In this document: piece after piece, positions 48,335 to 57,394 of the stretch
Numbering within the stretch: position 1 is the stretch's first letter
How the letters are laid out: each line of letters begins with the position of its first letter
Source: Erwinia sp. OLFS4
Lineage (GTDB): Bacteria; Pseudomonadota; Gammaproteobacteria; Enterobacterales; Enterobacteriaceae
Assembly (NCBI RefSeq): GCF_002752165.1
Contig: NZ_MOMB01000052.1
Span: forward strand, 1 to 64,000
DNA length: 64,000 nucleotides
Reading direction: 5' to 3'
The notes under the pieces: model-generated
What the model was told of the DNA's origin: nothing
Databases searched by the model: none
Seen by the model: only the letters and a program-made list of their open reading frames with translations
Made by a program: the position numbers and the translations under genes

Positions 48335-49030
48335 ATGATTTATTTACGCCAGGCAAACGATCGGGGTCATGCCAATCATGGCTGGCTTGATAGCTGGCAT
48401 ACCTTCTCCTTTGCCAATTACTACGATCCTGACTTTATGGGTTTTTCAGCCCTGCGGGTGATTAATGAAGACGTTATTGCGCCAGGCCAGGGCTTTGGTA
48501 CCCATCCGCACAAAGACATGGAGATTCTGACCTACGTGCTGTCTGGCACCATTGAGCATCAGGACAGTATGGGTAATAAAGAGCAGATCCCCGCCGGGGA
48601 GTTTCAGATTATGAGTGCCGGCAGCGGCATTCGTCATTCTGAATACAATGCCAGTAGTGAAGAGCCGCTGCATCTGTATCAAATCTGGGTGATTCCGGAC
48701 AGTGTCGGTATTACACCACGCTATGAACAGCGGCGTTTTGACGATCGTCAGGGACGTCAGCTGGTATTGTCTCCGGATGCCCGTGATGGCTCGCTGAAGG
48801 TTTACCAGGATATGACGCTGTCGCGCTGGGTATTGTCTGCAGGTGATCACGATGCGCTCGATCTACAGTCCGATCGGCGTTACTGGCTGCAGGTGGTCAA
48901 AGGTGACCTTAGCGTTAACGGAAAGGCGGTGACCACCAGTGATGCCCTGGCTATCTGGGATGAAAGCCACCTGGCGGTCACCGCTGGCAGTGAGGCGGAA
49001 GTTTTGTTGTTTGATCTGCCAGCAGTATAA
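48335..49030 (+). CDS. yhhW: Pirin family protein (quercetinase) YhhW
   Basis: A cytoplasmic bicupin of 231 residues; E. coli YhhW has quercetin 2,3-dioxygenase activity in vitro. The N-terminal cupin keeps the metal ligands His/His in THPHKDMEIL and His/Glu in IRHSEYN. The start has TGGAGGC upstream. It lies 116 bp after the RyhB terminator and upstream of gntR, as in E. coli. Physiological role unknown. Confidence 0.92.
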   Translation: MIYLRQANDRGHANHGWLDSWHTFSFANYYDPDFMGFSALRVINEDVIAPGQGFGTHPHKDMEILTYVLSGTIEHQDSMGNKEQIPAGEFQIMSAGSGIRHSEYNASSEEPLHLYQIWVIPDSVGITPRYEQRRFDDRQGRQLVLSPDARDGSLKVYQDMTLSRWVLSAGDHDALDLQSDRRYWLQVVKGDLSVNGKAVTTSDALAIWDESHLAVTAGSEAEVLLFDLPAV

Positions 49031-49035
49031 CGATT

Positions 49036-49064
49036 AGCAGGCGCAGGGTTCCCCTGCGCCTGCT
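49036..49064 (+). terminator. Stem-loop after yhhW
   Basis: AGCAGGCGCAGGG and CCCTGCGCCTGCT form a perfect 13-bp stem with a 3-base loop six bases after the yhhW stop. No T-run follows, so efficiency is uncertain. Confidence 0.55.
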
Positions 49065-49155
49065 GTTATCAGCGCGCGATATATCCCTCATCCCCCGCCG
49101 GCGCAATTTTGATACACTCAGTATCAGATTCTTTCATCCAGGCTGATGCTGCAAC

Positions 49156-50151
49156 ATGAAAAAGAAAAGGCCGGTTTTACAGGACGTAGCCGATCGCGTT
49201 GGTGTTACCAAAATGACGGTCAGCCGTTTTTTACGCAACCCGGATCAGGTTTCGCCGATGCTGCAAAGTCGCATTGCGGTGGCGCTTGATGAGCTGGGTT
49301 ATATTCCCAATCGCGCTCCTGACATTCTGTCAAATGCCACCAGTCGGGCCATTGGCGTGCTGCTGCCTTCTTTCACAAATCAGGTGTTTGCGGCGGTACT
49401 GCGCGGTATTGAAAGCGTTACCGATGCAGCGGGTTATCAGACTATGGTGGCACACTTTGGTTACAGTCCGCAGAAAGAAGAACGGCAGATGCGTTCGTTG
49501 CTGGGCTGGAATATTGATGGTCTGATTCTTAGCGAGCGTAGCCATACCCCTGCCAGCCTGCGTATGATTGAAACCGCTGGTATTCCGGTCGTTGAAATGA
49601 TGGACAGCGTTTCTCCCTGTCTGGATATGGCGGTAGGTTTCAACAATTACGAAGCGGCCCGGCAGATGACGCATGCTATTTTACAGCAGGGTTATCGTTA
49701 TCCGGTCTATCTGGGAGCGCGCATGGACGAGCGCACGCTGCAAAAACAGCAGGGTTATGAGCGCGCGATGCGGGAAGCAGGTCTTGAACCGCGTAGCCTG
49801 ATGATGCCGGAAGCGTCAACCTTCTCCGCTGGCGGTACGCTGTTGCGTGAAGCGCAAAGGCGTTATCCTGAAACCGATAGTCTGTTTTGCACCAATGATG
49901 ACCTGGCGGTAGGCGCCCTGTTTGAATGCCAGCGTCAGGGGCTACAGGTGCCACAGCAGATGGCGATTGCCGGTTTCCATGGACATGATATCTCACGGGT
50001 GGTCAATCCGCCGCTGGCGACAGTGATTACGCCGAGAGAAGAGATGGGCAATATGGCTGCCAGCATGCTGCTGGCACGTATTCAGGGCGAGACCGTTGCA
50101 CGTCAGTCAGTTGATATGGGGTTCACCCTTTCGCCTGGCGGCAGTATCTGA
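49156..50151 (+). CDS. gntR: LacI-family gluconate repressor GntR
   Basis: GntR represses gluconate uptake and phosphorylation genes until gluconate binds. The 331-residue protein has the LacI-type helix-turn-helix at the N-terminus (VLQDVADRVGVTKMTVSRFLR) and a periplasmic-binding-like sugar domain with GVLLPSFTNQVFAAVLRGIE. Position between yhhW and gntK matches E. coli. It shares the region upstream of gntK, which carries a GntR-type operator. Confidence 0.95.
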   Translation: MKKKRPVLQDVADRVGVTKMTVSRFLRNPDQVSPMLQSRIAVALDELGYIPNRAPDILSNATSRAIGVLLPSFTNQVFAAVLRGIESVTDAAGYQTMVAHFGYSPQKEERQMRSLLGWNIDGLILSERSHTPASLRMIETAGIPVVEMMDSVSPCLDMAVGFNNYEAARQMTHAILQQGYRYPVYLGARMDERTLQKQQGYERAMREAGLEPRSLMMPEASTFSAGGTLLREAQRRYPETDSLFCTNDDLAVGALFECQRQGLQVPQQMAIAGFHGHDISRVVNPPLATVITPREEMGNMAASMLLARIQGETVARQSVDMGFTLSPGGSI

Positions 50152-50200
50152 GTGGCTGCCTGCCTGCGGAGAGGCGATTGAGGCGACAAAAAGCCATTTT

Positions 50201-50216
50201 TATGAGCAAGGTCACA
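50201..50216 (+). promoter_or_regulatory. CRP-like site upstream of gntK
   Basis: TATGA-GCAAGG-TCACA differs from the CRP consensus TGTGA-N6-TCACA at one core base. E. coli gntKU is activated by CRP-cAMP; the same is inferred here. Confidence 0.55.
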
Positions 50217-50268
50217 ATTTTGAGCTTTTCGCCCTGCGCCTGTTGCCATATCAGGCTGTGATTCGGAC

Positions 50269-50286
50269 AATGTTACCGATAACATT
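50269..50286 (+). promoter_or_regulatory. GntR operator upstream of gntK
   Basis: AATGTTA-CCGA-TAACATT, a palindrome matching the E. coli GntR/IdnR site (ATGTTA-N4-TAACAT), 25 bp before the gntK start. Confidence 0.85.
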
Positions 50287-50310
50287 ACTGAAGGTTTTCC
50301 CGGAGTCGTT

Positions 50311-50841
50311 ATGACAACATCTGCTTGTGCTAATCATGTTTTTGTTCTGATGGGAGTTTCAGGAAGTGGTAAATCCGTGGTTGCCAGCGAAGTGGCCTGG
50401 CAGATGAAAGCGGCGTTTGTGGATGGTGATTTTCTGCATCCGCGTGCCAATATTGAAAAAATGTCGCACGGCCACGCCTTAAATGATGATGACCGCCGTC
50501 CATGGTTACAGGCCATAAACGATGCGGCCTTTGCAATGCAGCGGACCCATCGCATTTCTCTGATCGTCTGTTCAGCGCTAAAAAAGAATTATCGCGATTT
50601 ACTGCGCGAAGGTAATGATAATCTCTCCTTTATCTACCTGAAAGGCGATTTTGACACCATTGAAAGTCGTCTGCGGGCGCGTAAAGGGCATTTTTTCAAG
50701 CCACAGATGCTGGTTTCCCAGTTTGAAACCCTGCAGGAACCCGGCAGTGATGAACCGGACGTGCTGGTAGTCGACATTAATCATCCACTGGATGAGGTGG
50801 TGGCGAATACTATTGGTACTATTAATAATCAAATGAGTTAG
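50311..50841 (+). CDS. gntK: Gluconokinase GntK
   Basis: GntK phosphorylates gluconate to 6-phosphogluconate. The 176-residue protein has the P-loop MGVSGSGKSVVA, DGDFLHPRANIEKM, the DDRRPWL lid and VCSALKKNYRDLLR. In E. coli gntU (transporter) follows in the same operon; here the next 400 bp lack it, so gluconate uptake must be encoded elsewhere. It may process gluconate made by periplasmic glucose oxidation, which would fail if the gcd-type gene at 190 is the only copy. Confidence 0.96.
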   Translation: MTTSACANHVFVLMGVSGSGKSVVASEVAWQMKAAFVDGDFLHPRANIEKMSHGHALNDDDRRPWLQAINDAAFAMQRTHRISLIVCSALKKNYRDLLREGNDNLSFIYLKGDFDTIESRLRARKGHFFKPQMLVSQFETLQEPGSDEPDVLVVDINHPLDEVVANTIGTINNQMS

Positions 50842-51254
50842 TGCTTACTGACTTTTCGCTGCTCTGTCTGGGGTTCACTGACGCCAGACAGTTGCATCGC
50901 TAATGCGTTAGCGCCAGGCCGCGCGCTTGTTTGTGCAGATATCCTGCCTTTGTTGTTTTTATTTCCCTCCACCGGCGTACCGCCCGGCTGTTACTTCGGT
51001 GTCTGTTGCTTGCCTGTCAATTATTTCGCGACCAAATCCGTAAAGCAGGCGTGTGACACAATGGCTTTCTGATAAAGTAAAATTCTGTAACGACGTAGTG
51101 GCCGGCGCCTTTTCGCAGTATATTGCGCATTTGTTACGTCAATCAGGACCGGGTAGCATGGGGATAAGGTAATCTGTATGGGCGATAAAATGATGAATAA
51201 AGATAATAACTTACCCTGGCATTTAGCAGAGTGTGTGATGTCAGGGCCACCGGA
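50842..51254. other. Intergenic region after gntK
   Basis: A 413-bp stretch without a clear gene. There are short GC-rich dyads near 50910-50990 and an AT-rich part at about 51180-51230 that may be the promoter of the next gene. It marks the point where E. coli gene order ends. Confidence 0.4.
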
Positions 51255-51857
51255 ATGAACCAGCAAACGTCCCCGCATGATTCCAGCTTTGCGCTTCAGC
51301 CTGAAGACATTGCGCGTGAAGAAGAGTGGTTTTTTGCCGTCGTTAGCGGTGAGACAACTTCAGCAGTGGCGCCAGTTTGTTTTCGTTTGCTGGCAGCCAA
51401 CGCCATTTATGATGCCATTGCCGGCGTGGCAGAAGCTTTTCGCAGCCAGCGCTGGGTATCACAGATTGCCAGCGAGCAGGCGTTTGCCCCTCGTGACGAG
51501 TATGACGAGCCTTTTCAGGCCGCGTTTGCAAAGATTGTCGACGCCAGCCAGCGGCTGGTGGTGGGTATTCAGCTGATGCCAACTTTTCTGGTATTGATGC
51601 CGGCGTTCAGTGATGAGGAAACGGCGCGTATCCGGCAGCATCAGCAGGCTCTGCAAAATGAAGCCGCGTTGCAACAGTCTCATCCGGGTGGCGAAGCGAT
51701 CGCCCATTACCTGCGTCGACAGAGTGACATTATTGGCCTTCATCTGGCGGATAATTATTATCGCCATCATCATGAAATGAAAGCGATTAAAAGTTTTATC
51801 AGTGCGGGCGGAACGCTGGAATGGTTCGCAGCCGCGAATAAAAGCGCGCTTAATTAA
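51255..51857 (+). CDS. Protein of unknown function, 200 residues
   Basis: Not recognised. The product is soluble, without signal peptide or membrane segment, mostly helical, with a His-rich segment HLADNYYRHHHEMKA (about 167-181) and the C-terminal block KSFISAGGTLEWFAAANK. The second half faintly recalls ligand-binding helices of FCD-type regulators, but there is no DNA-binding domain and this is only an impression. The ATG at 51255 is preferred to a GTG at 51231. Its end overlaps the convergent LysR gene by 8 bases. Confidence 0.6.
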   Translation: MNQQTSPHDSSFALQPEDIAREEEWFFAVVSGETTSAVAPVCFRLLAANAIYDAIAGVAEAFRSQRWVSQIASEQAFAPRDEYDEPFQAAFAKIVDASQRLVVGIQLMPTFLVLMPAFSDEETARIRQHQQALQNEAALQQSHPGGEAIAHYLRRQSDIIGLHLADNYYRHHHEMKAIKSFISAGGTLEWFAAANKSALN

Positions 51858-52755
51858 ACGCCGGCCTCTCCAGCATCGCCAGTTTTTCCCGCATCTTCTC
51901 AACCAGTTGCTCAACCACCATACTGCGCCCGTGCTGTGGCGGAAAAATCGCCAGCCATGCCACTTCAATCAATGGCTCAAAGGGTTTCATGACTATTTCC
52001 GATGGGCTGGTTTTCGCGGTGACAATATCGACCACGGCAATGCCCAGTCCGGCAGCGGCCAGGTTACAGCACTGAACCAGTGACGTTTCTATCGGACTAA
52101 ACAGGGTTAAATCTGCCTCGCTATGCAGCTGAGCCAGGCGTTCGCGCATTACCGTTTTACGTCCCGGCAGGATAGCGCGGTACCTTGTCAGGTCCTGCAA
52201 GGTAATTTTGGGCTGCTGACTCAGCGGGTGATCGATCGCCATCACCGCGACAGCCTGGCTTACCCCCAGCAAATCGGCGCGCAAACCTTTCAGCGTCGGG
52301 CGACCATAGATAAAGCCGACGTCGTATTGGTTACTGAGCACCATATCAATAATGGACGTGGTACTTTCCACATCCATAAACAGTGACAGTTCAGGATTGT
52401 TACGTAGCAGAGACGGTAAAATCGATTCGGTACAAAGCGCAGAAAGCGCAGAAACCGCACCGACGCGCAATACGCTGTTTCGCGACTGACGGATGTCATC
52501 GGCAATACGGGCAATATGGTCGAGGCCAAGATAAATGCGCTCAACTTCGCGAAACAGCTTTAGCGCTTCTTCGCGTGGCTCAAGGCCTCGGCCATCGCGA
52601 TCAAACAGCTTAAGGTTGAGTGCATATTCAAAATCTTTGATCAGCCTGCTGACCGCAGGTTGGGTAATATTCATCATATTGGCCGCCTGCGTAATGCCGC
52701 CGGTCAGAATGACTTTGTGAAACGCTTCTACCTGCCTTGGATTGATTCGGCTCAT
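51850..52755 (-). CDS. LysR-family transcriptional regulator
   Basis: A 301-residue LysR regulator with the N-terminal winged helix (about 5-62: QVEAFHKVILTGGITQAANMM start region, TQPAVSRLIKDFE recognition helix) and a substrate-binding domain (about 92-295). The HTH sequence resembles that of the NocR/OccR-type regulators of opine and amino acid catabolism. It is divergent from the binding-protein gene of the transport/hydrolase cluster and most likely controls it; the inducer is unknown. Confidence 0.9.
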   Translation of the reverse strand: MSRINPRQVEAFHKVILTGGITQAANMMNITQPAVSRLIKDFEYALNLKLFDRDGRGLEPREEALKLFREVERIYLGLDHIARIADDIRQSRNSVLRVGAVSALSALCTESILPSLLRNNPELSLFMDVESTTSIIDMVLSNQYDVGFIYGRPTLKGLRADLLGVSQAVAVMAIDHPLSQQPKITLQDLTRYRAILPGRKTVMRERLAQLHSEADLTLFSPIETSLVQCCNLAAAGLGIAVVDIVTAKTSPSEIVMKPFEPLIEVAWLAIFPPQHGRSMVVEQLVEKMREKLAMLERPAFN

Positions 52756-52785
52756 GCCCGCCCAACTTAAATATAATGTTTACTT

Positions 52786-52815
52786 ATGAAAAGAATACAA
52801 AATACAATTTTTCAT
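52786..52815. promoter_or_regulatory. Candidate LysR-type operator in the divergent region
   Basis: ATGAAAA and TTTTCAT form an inverted repeat with a 16-base AT-rich spacer between the LysR gene and the binding-protein gene. Half-site spacing is within the range of LysR regulators, but the assignment rests on position only. Confidence 0.35.
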
Positions 52816-52892
52816 CCAGATTATCACCTCCTAGACTGAAAACGTCACTGCTCTACAAATAACCAGAAACAATGACAACAGAGGCAAATGGA

Positions 52893-54446
52893 ATGCATAA
52901 GGCAAAACTGGCCGTTTTTTTTACGTTACTTTTTTCCGGTGCCGGTCTGGCACAAGCGGCCGATCTGACCATTGGTCTGGCTTCATCAACCACGTCAATG
53001 GACCCGCAGTTTTATGTCGGCGGCGCAAACAGCGCGATGGCGCGCAATTTGTTTGATGGTCTGGTGAATCAGGATGCCCGGCAAAAAATCACGCCGGCGC
53101 TGGCGGTTTCATGGCAGGCGATTAATAAAACGACCTGGCATTTTTCACTGAGGCCGGGGGTTAAGTTTCATGATGGCTCGCCGCTTACCGCCAGCGATGT
53201 GGTTGCCAGTATTAAGCGCGTGGCGCTGGCCGCGAAAAGCAGTCCCAGCGCTTATACACCTTATGTTGCTGACATTGCTGAGGTTAAAGCACTTGATTCG
53301 ATGACGGTTGAAATCGTGACCCGTACGCCAGCGGCGTTGTTGCTAAATAACCTCAGTCGTATTGCCATTATGCCGGCCCGGCTTGAGCATACGCCCAGCA
53401 GTACCCTCAATGAGGGGAAAGATGTGATTGGTACCGGCCCCTTCAGGTTTGTGTCCTGGACGCCGGACGATCAGGTCGTACTGGCACGTAATGATGATTA
53501 CTGGGGTGAGAAAGCGCAGTGGGATAAGGTTATCCTGAAGCTGTATAAAAATAGTAGCGCCAGGGTGGCGGCATTACTTTCTGGTGATGTCGATATGATT
53601 GAGGCCGTGCCTTCCGCTGACGGAAAAACCCTTGCTGCTAAAGATACGTTGCGTATGGTCACCGTTCCGGGAAATCGCGTACTGTATTTACATCCGGATC
53701 AGGATCGTGAGCGTTCGCCGTTTGCCAAAGGGGCTGATGGTAAGAACCCGCTGCGCAAAGTGGAAGTTCGCCAGGCCCTTTCGCTGGCGATTAATCGCCA
53801 GGCGATCGTCGATCGTATTCTCGATGGTCAGGGCATGCCAGCCTCACAGTTGGTGCCCAATGGTTATTTTGGTTACTCACCGGCGGTTGCTGAGGCGAAA
53901 TACGATCCGCAGCAGGCAAAACAGTTGCTGGCAAAGGCGGGTTACCCGAAAGGTTTTTCGCTAACTTTCCATGCCTCAAATGACCGCTATCCGAATGATG
54001 CGCGCATTGCTCAGGCACTGGGACAGATGTTCAATCGCGTTGGTATTGATACCAGTGTGGTGACCATGCCGGGCAGCGTCTATTTTTCGCGTGCCGCCAG
54101 GCGTGATTTTAGCCTGGTGATGGGCGGCGCGGCAGACGAAACAGGCGAGGCTTCAGGAGTACTTGGCCCGTTACTTGAAACCTTTGGCCCGAATGCCGGC
54201 CAGGGAAATCGCGGGCGATACAGTAATCCGCAATTTGACCGGTTACTTAATCAGGCCCGGTCAACGCTGGACGATAATCAGCGTGAAAAGCTGCTACAGC
54301 AGGCGACAGATCTTGCGATGCAGCAACAGGGGGTTATTCCTGTTTTGTTTTTCTCTAATAGCTGGGTAATGAAAAAGCAGTATCTCTACCAGGGGCGTTC
54401 TGACGGCTATACCTTGCCGTATTACATTCACCCCGCAAAAAAATAA
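52893..54446 (+). CDS. Family 5 extracellular solute-binding protein (peptide/nickel type)
   Basis: A 517-residue periplasmic binding protein with a signal peptide (about 1-24, ending AQAA) and the family 5 fold: TIGLASSTTSMDPQFYVGG, ARNLFDGLVNQDARQ, LRPGVKFHDGSPLTASDVVASI and PLRKVEVRQALSLAINRQAIVD. The family includes receptors for peptides, nickel, oligosaccharides, opines and murein fragments, so substrate cannot be read from the fold. The second ATG (52893) has GAGG 8 bases upstream and is preferred to 52872. First gene of the cluster; a large stem-loop follows. Confidence 0.9.
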   Translation: MHKAKLAVFFTLLFSGAGLAQAADLTIGLASSTTSMDPQFYVGGANSAMARNLFDGLVNQDARQKITPALAVSWQAINKTTWHFSLRPGVKFHDGSPLTASDVVASIKRVALAAKSSPSAYTPYVADIAEVKALDSMTVEIVTRTPAALLLNNLSRIAIMPARLEHTPSSTLNEGKDVIGTGPFRFVSWTPDDQVVLARNDDYWGEKAQWDKVILKLYKNSSARVAALLSGDVDMIEAVPSADGKTLAAKDTLRMVTVPGNRVLYLHPDQDRERSPFAKGADGKNPLRKVEVRQALSLAINRQAIVDRILDGQGMPASQLVPNGYFGYSPAVAEAKYDPQQAKQLLAKAGYPKGFSLTFHASNDRYPNDARIAQALGQMFNRVGIDTSVVTMPGSVYFSRAARRDFSLVMGGAADETGEASGVLGPLLETFGPNAGQGNRGRYSNPQFDRLLNQARSTLDDNQREKLLQQATDLAMQQQGVIPVLFFSNSWVMKKQYLYQGRSDGYTLPYYIHPAKK

Positions 54447-54467
54447 AATCATCATGCACTAAATCAG

Positions 54468-54544
54468 GCCAACACCAGGGACCTGAACATCCTCTCCGTG
54501 CCGCTGCGATTGCAGCGGCACGGAGAAATAAGCCAACACCAGGG
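54468..54544 (+). other. Stem-loop flanked by 13-bp direct repeats
   Basis: CTCCGTGCCGCTGC (54494-54507) and its exact complement (54512-54525) form a 14-bp stem with loop GATT. The 13-mer GCCAACACCAGGG occurs on both sides (54468-54480 and 54532-54544). No T-run follows directly. It probably protects the binding-protein mRNA and reduces read-through, and the flanking repeats suggest a repeat-element origin. Confidence 0.7.
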
Positions 54545-54600
54545 CTTTTATCATTAACCACGTCAATATCAGGGTAATTTCTTACAATGAGAGAGAAGCC

Positions 54601-55485
54601 ATGACTTCTTTTAATGGGGTATTTCCGTATCTGGTTTCCCCGGTGATGCCTGATGGTTGCATTAATAAACCGGTGCTGACGGCGCTGGTTAATCATCTTA
54701 TTGATTGCGGCGTCCAGGGATTGACTGCGTTGGGAAGTACCGGTGAATTTGCCTATCTTAATAATGCTCAGCGCCTGGAGATTGTGCGTACGGTGGTGAT
54801 GGCCGCCCGCGGACGGGTGCCGGTCATCGCCGGGGTGGCGGCAACCACGGTGCAGGATGCCGAGGCGCAGACCCGGGCGTGTCTTGCTGCCGGCGCTGAT
54901 GGCATTCTGGCTATTCTGGAAGCCTATTTCCCGCTGAATGATGACGCCATTGAATGCTATTTCCGCGCGATTGCCACCGCCGCCGGCGATAAACCGCTGG
55001 TCCTTTATACCAACCCACAGTTTCAGCGGGCCGATCTCAGCCTGCCGCTGATTGAGCGTCTGAGCTATGTTGAAAACATTGCGTATATTAAAGACGCTTC
55101 CACTAACACCGGCCGTTTGTTGTCAATTATTGAGCGTACTCGCGGACGCATGCAGGTTTTTTCCGCTTCGGCGCACATTCCGGCCTGCGTAATGCTGATC
55201 GGTGGCGTTGGCTGGATGGCGGGGCCGGCCTGTATTGTGCCACAGCAAAGTATTGCGCTGTGGCGTGCTGCCGCTGCCGGTGACTGGCAGAGCGCCATGG
55301 CGCTTCAGCGCCCGTTATGGCGGGTTAACGAAATTTTTGCCAAATATTCCATTGCCGCCTGTATTAAAGCCGCGCTGGCGTTACAAGGCTTTGCCGTTGG
55401 CGATCCGCTGGCGCCGCAACAGCCGCTCAATACGGCCGCGCGGGATGAAATCGCGGCCGTGCTGCGTGATGTTGGAGCGCTATAA
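54601..55485 (+). CDS. DapA/NanA-family aldolase or synthase
   Basis: A 294-residue class I aldolase of the dihydrodipicolinate synthase/N-acetylneuraminate lyase superfamily. The Schiff-base Lys lies in IAYIKDAST (about residue 164), the Tyr in LVLYTNPQ, and the substrate carboxylate loop reads ALGSTGEF. It acts on pyruvate-linked or 2-keto-3-deoxy substrates as a family rule; the chromosomal dapA is normally elsewhere, so a catabolic role is more likely. Stop and start overlap with the next gene (ATAATG), showing one operon. Confidence 0.88.
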   Translation: MTSFNGVFPYLVSPVMPDGCINKPVLTALVNHLIDCGVQGLTALGSTGEFAYLNNAQRLEIVRTVVMAARGRVPVIAGVAATTVQDAEAQTRACLAAGADGILAILEAYFPLNDDAIECYFRAIATAAGDKPLVLYTNPQFQRADLSLPLIERLSYVENIAYIKDASTNTGRLLSIIERTRGRMQVFSASAHIPACVMLIGGVGWMAGPACIVPQQSIALWRAAAAGDWQSAMALQRPLWRVNEIFAKYSIAACIKAALALQGFAVGDPLAPQQPLNTAARDEIAAVLRDVGAL

Positions 55486-56435
55486 TGGCGCGACCGGTGA
55501 TTATTGATTGCGATCCGGGTATTGATGACGCGATTGCATTACTGACGGCTTTTGTTTCGCCAGAACTGGATATTCTCGGGATTACCACCGTTTGTGGAAA
55601 CCAGCCGCTGGCTATTACCCAGCGTAATGCCTTGCAGATCGCCGCGCTGGCGGGGTGTGACGATATTGCGGTATTTGCCGGCTGCTGGCGTCCGCTGTTA
55701 CGTCAGCCTATTTATGGGCAGTTTCATGGTCATAATGGATTAGGTAATCTGGTATTACCGGCACCTGAACGCGATGTCAGCAGTCTTCATGCGGTCAATT
55801 TTATCATTGAGAGTTGCCATCGGGCACAGCGGCAGGCCAGGCCGCTGACGCTCTGCTGCCTGGGGCCGTTGACCAACCTCGCCGTCGCGCTGCGTATCGA
55901 TCCGACTATTAGCAAAGGAATTGAACGAGTGGTGCTGATGGGCGGAGCGTTTCGTGATAACGGTAACCGCACGTTCAGCGCCGAATTTAATATGCTGGCC
56001 GATCCTCATGCTGCGCACATCGTTTTTTCTCAGGATTTTGCCATCACCGTGTTGCCGCTGGATGCCACGCATCAGGTGATACTGACACCTGACTATGTCA
56101 GCCAGTTTACCCGGCATGCTGGCAGACTGGCCGGACCATTGGGCCAGCTAATGGCATTCTGGGATCGTAATGATGTGGTGCGTTACGGATCGCGTGGTGG
56201 CCCTTTACACGATCCCCTGGTGATTGTCTGGCTGCTGGATAATACCTTGTTTAGCAGTCAGCAAGCCCGGGTATTTGTCGAATATGACAGTCCGCAGTTT
56301 CTCGGTCATACCCAGGCAGACTGGTACGGCAAGTCTGGTCAGTTGGCCAACGCCAGCGTGGTGACCGGCGTGAACGCCCGCGGGGTATTTGAATTGATGC
56401 TGGCAAGAATTGCCCGTTATGGAGAACAATCATGA
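55485..56435 (+). CDS. Nucleoside hydrolase (IUNH family), copy 1
   Basis: A 316-residue hydrolase that splits the N-glycosidic bond of a ribonucleoside or related N-riboside. Calcium-binding Asp cluster in DCDPGIDDA (residues 6-14), VLMGGAF, AEFNMLADPHAA and the late PLHDPL with the His/Asp pair are all present. It has no signal peptide, so it acts on imported substrate. The end overlaps the second hydrolase by 4 bases. Purine, pyrimidine or unusual base preference is not predictable. Confidence 0.9.
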   Translation: MARPVIIDCDPGIDDAIALLTAFVSPELDILGITTVCGNQPLAITQRNALQIAALAGCDDIAVFAGCWRPLLRQPIYGQFHGHNGLGNLVLPAPERDVSSLHAVNFIIESCHRAQRQARPLTLCCLGPLTNLAVALRIDPTISKGIERVVLMGGAFRDNGNRTFSAEFNMLADPHAAHIVFSQDFAITVLPLDATHQVILTPDYVSQFTRHAGRLAGPLGQLMAFWDRNDVVRYGSRGGPLHDPLVIVWLLDNTLFSSQQARVFVEYDSPQFLGHTQADWYGKSGQLANASVVTGVNARGVFELMLARIARYGEQS

Positions 56436-57382
56436 GCCGCCAGCGTATTATCATCGATACCGATCCTGGCGTTGATGACGCTATTGCTATTCTACTGGCG
56501 CTCGCCTCACCAGAGCTGGAGGTGTTGGGGATTACCGCCGTAGCCGGCAACGTTCCGCTGAATGCCACGCTGGCAAATGCGTGTAAAATTGTTGCGCTCT
56601 CAGGGCGTTCCGTTCCGGTTTTTGCCGGCGCGCCAGGGCCGTTGATGGGTAAGCAGGTTTATGGGCGTTATGCCCATGTGGGGGCTTTCAGTGATGATCT
56701 GATGCCTGCAACCGAACGACAACCACAAGCGGAATCGGCGGTTACGTTTATTGTTCGTCAGGCACGTCAGGCGGTAGAATCCGGTGAATTACTGACGCTG
56801 TGTGCTATTGGTCCGATGACCAATCTCGCCCTTGCCCTGGTGCAGGATCCGCTGGTTAGTCAGGGAATTAGCCGGATAGTGACCATGAGCTGTGCGTTTA
56901 CCGCGCTAGGTCATCGGGTGCCGTGGGCAGAATTTAATGTTTATGCCGACCCTCATGCGGCAGATGTCGTTTTTAACAGCGGCATTCCATTGACGGTGAT
57001 GCCACTGGATATGACGTTTCAGGCATTGGTCACTCGCGATCATATTCAGGATTTTGAGCAGCGGGGTGGTGCGGCTGGCCGCGCCGTTGCCGCCCTGTTA
57101 CGGCGTTTCGATCGCAGCGATATAAAACGCTACGGGCGCGAAGGTGGGCCGGTGCATGATGCGACCACCATAGCCTGGTTACTGGCACCACAACTTTTTT
57201 CCGGCGTGCAGTCACGGATAGGTGTTGCTACTTCCGGACCGACTGCCGGTTATACCTGGGCAGATTTTCACTGTAAGCAGCAAGAGCCACCCAACGCCGA
57301 TGTGATGCAGACCATCGACGAGTCCGGTTTTCTCGATCTGCTGTCACAGCGGCTGGCCGTTTATGGTGGTAGCGAAACTTAA
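56432..57382 (+). CDS. Nucleoside hydrolase (IUNH family), copy 2
   Basis: A second IUNH-family hydrolase of exactly the same length (316) but clearly diverged from the first (for example DTDPGVDDA, VTMSCAFTALGH instead of VLMGGAFRDNGN, and PVHDATT instead of PLHDPLV). Catalytic Asp cluster and the C-terminal His are kept. Two diverged copies in one operon suggest two substrates or two bonds, not a recent duplication. The permease gene follows after 12 bp. Confidence 0.9.
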   Translation: MSRQRIIIDTDPGVDDAIAILLALASPELEVLGITAVAGNVPLNATLANACKIVALSGRSVPVFAGAPGPLMGKQVYGRYAHVGAFSDDLMPATERQPQAESAVTFIVRQARQAVESGELLTLCAIGPMTNLALALVQDPLVSQGISRIVTMSCAFTALGHRVPWAEFNVYADPHAADVVFNSGIPLTVMPLDMTFQALVTRDHIQDFEQRGGAAGRAVAALLRRFDRSDIKRYGREGGPVHDATTIAWLLAPQLFSGVQSRIGVATSGPTAGYTWADFHCKQQEPPNADVMQTIDESGFLDLLSQRLAVYGGSET

Positions 57383-57394
57383 CAGGAGAGAGGG

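Noticed and set aside
48127..48390. 87-codon open frame upstream of yhhW
   Set aside because: It covers the RyhB core and terminator and runs into yhhW in another frame; the sequence is explained by the small RNA.
55485..57382. Twin nucleoside hydrolases as an assembly duplication
   Set aside because: The two copies differ at many residues including motif surroundings, so they are true diverged paralogues.
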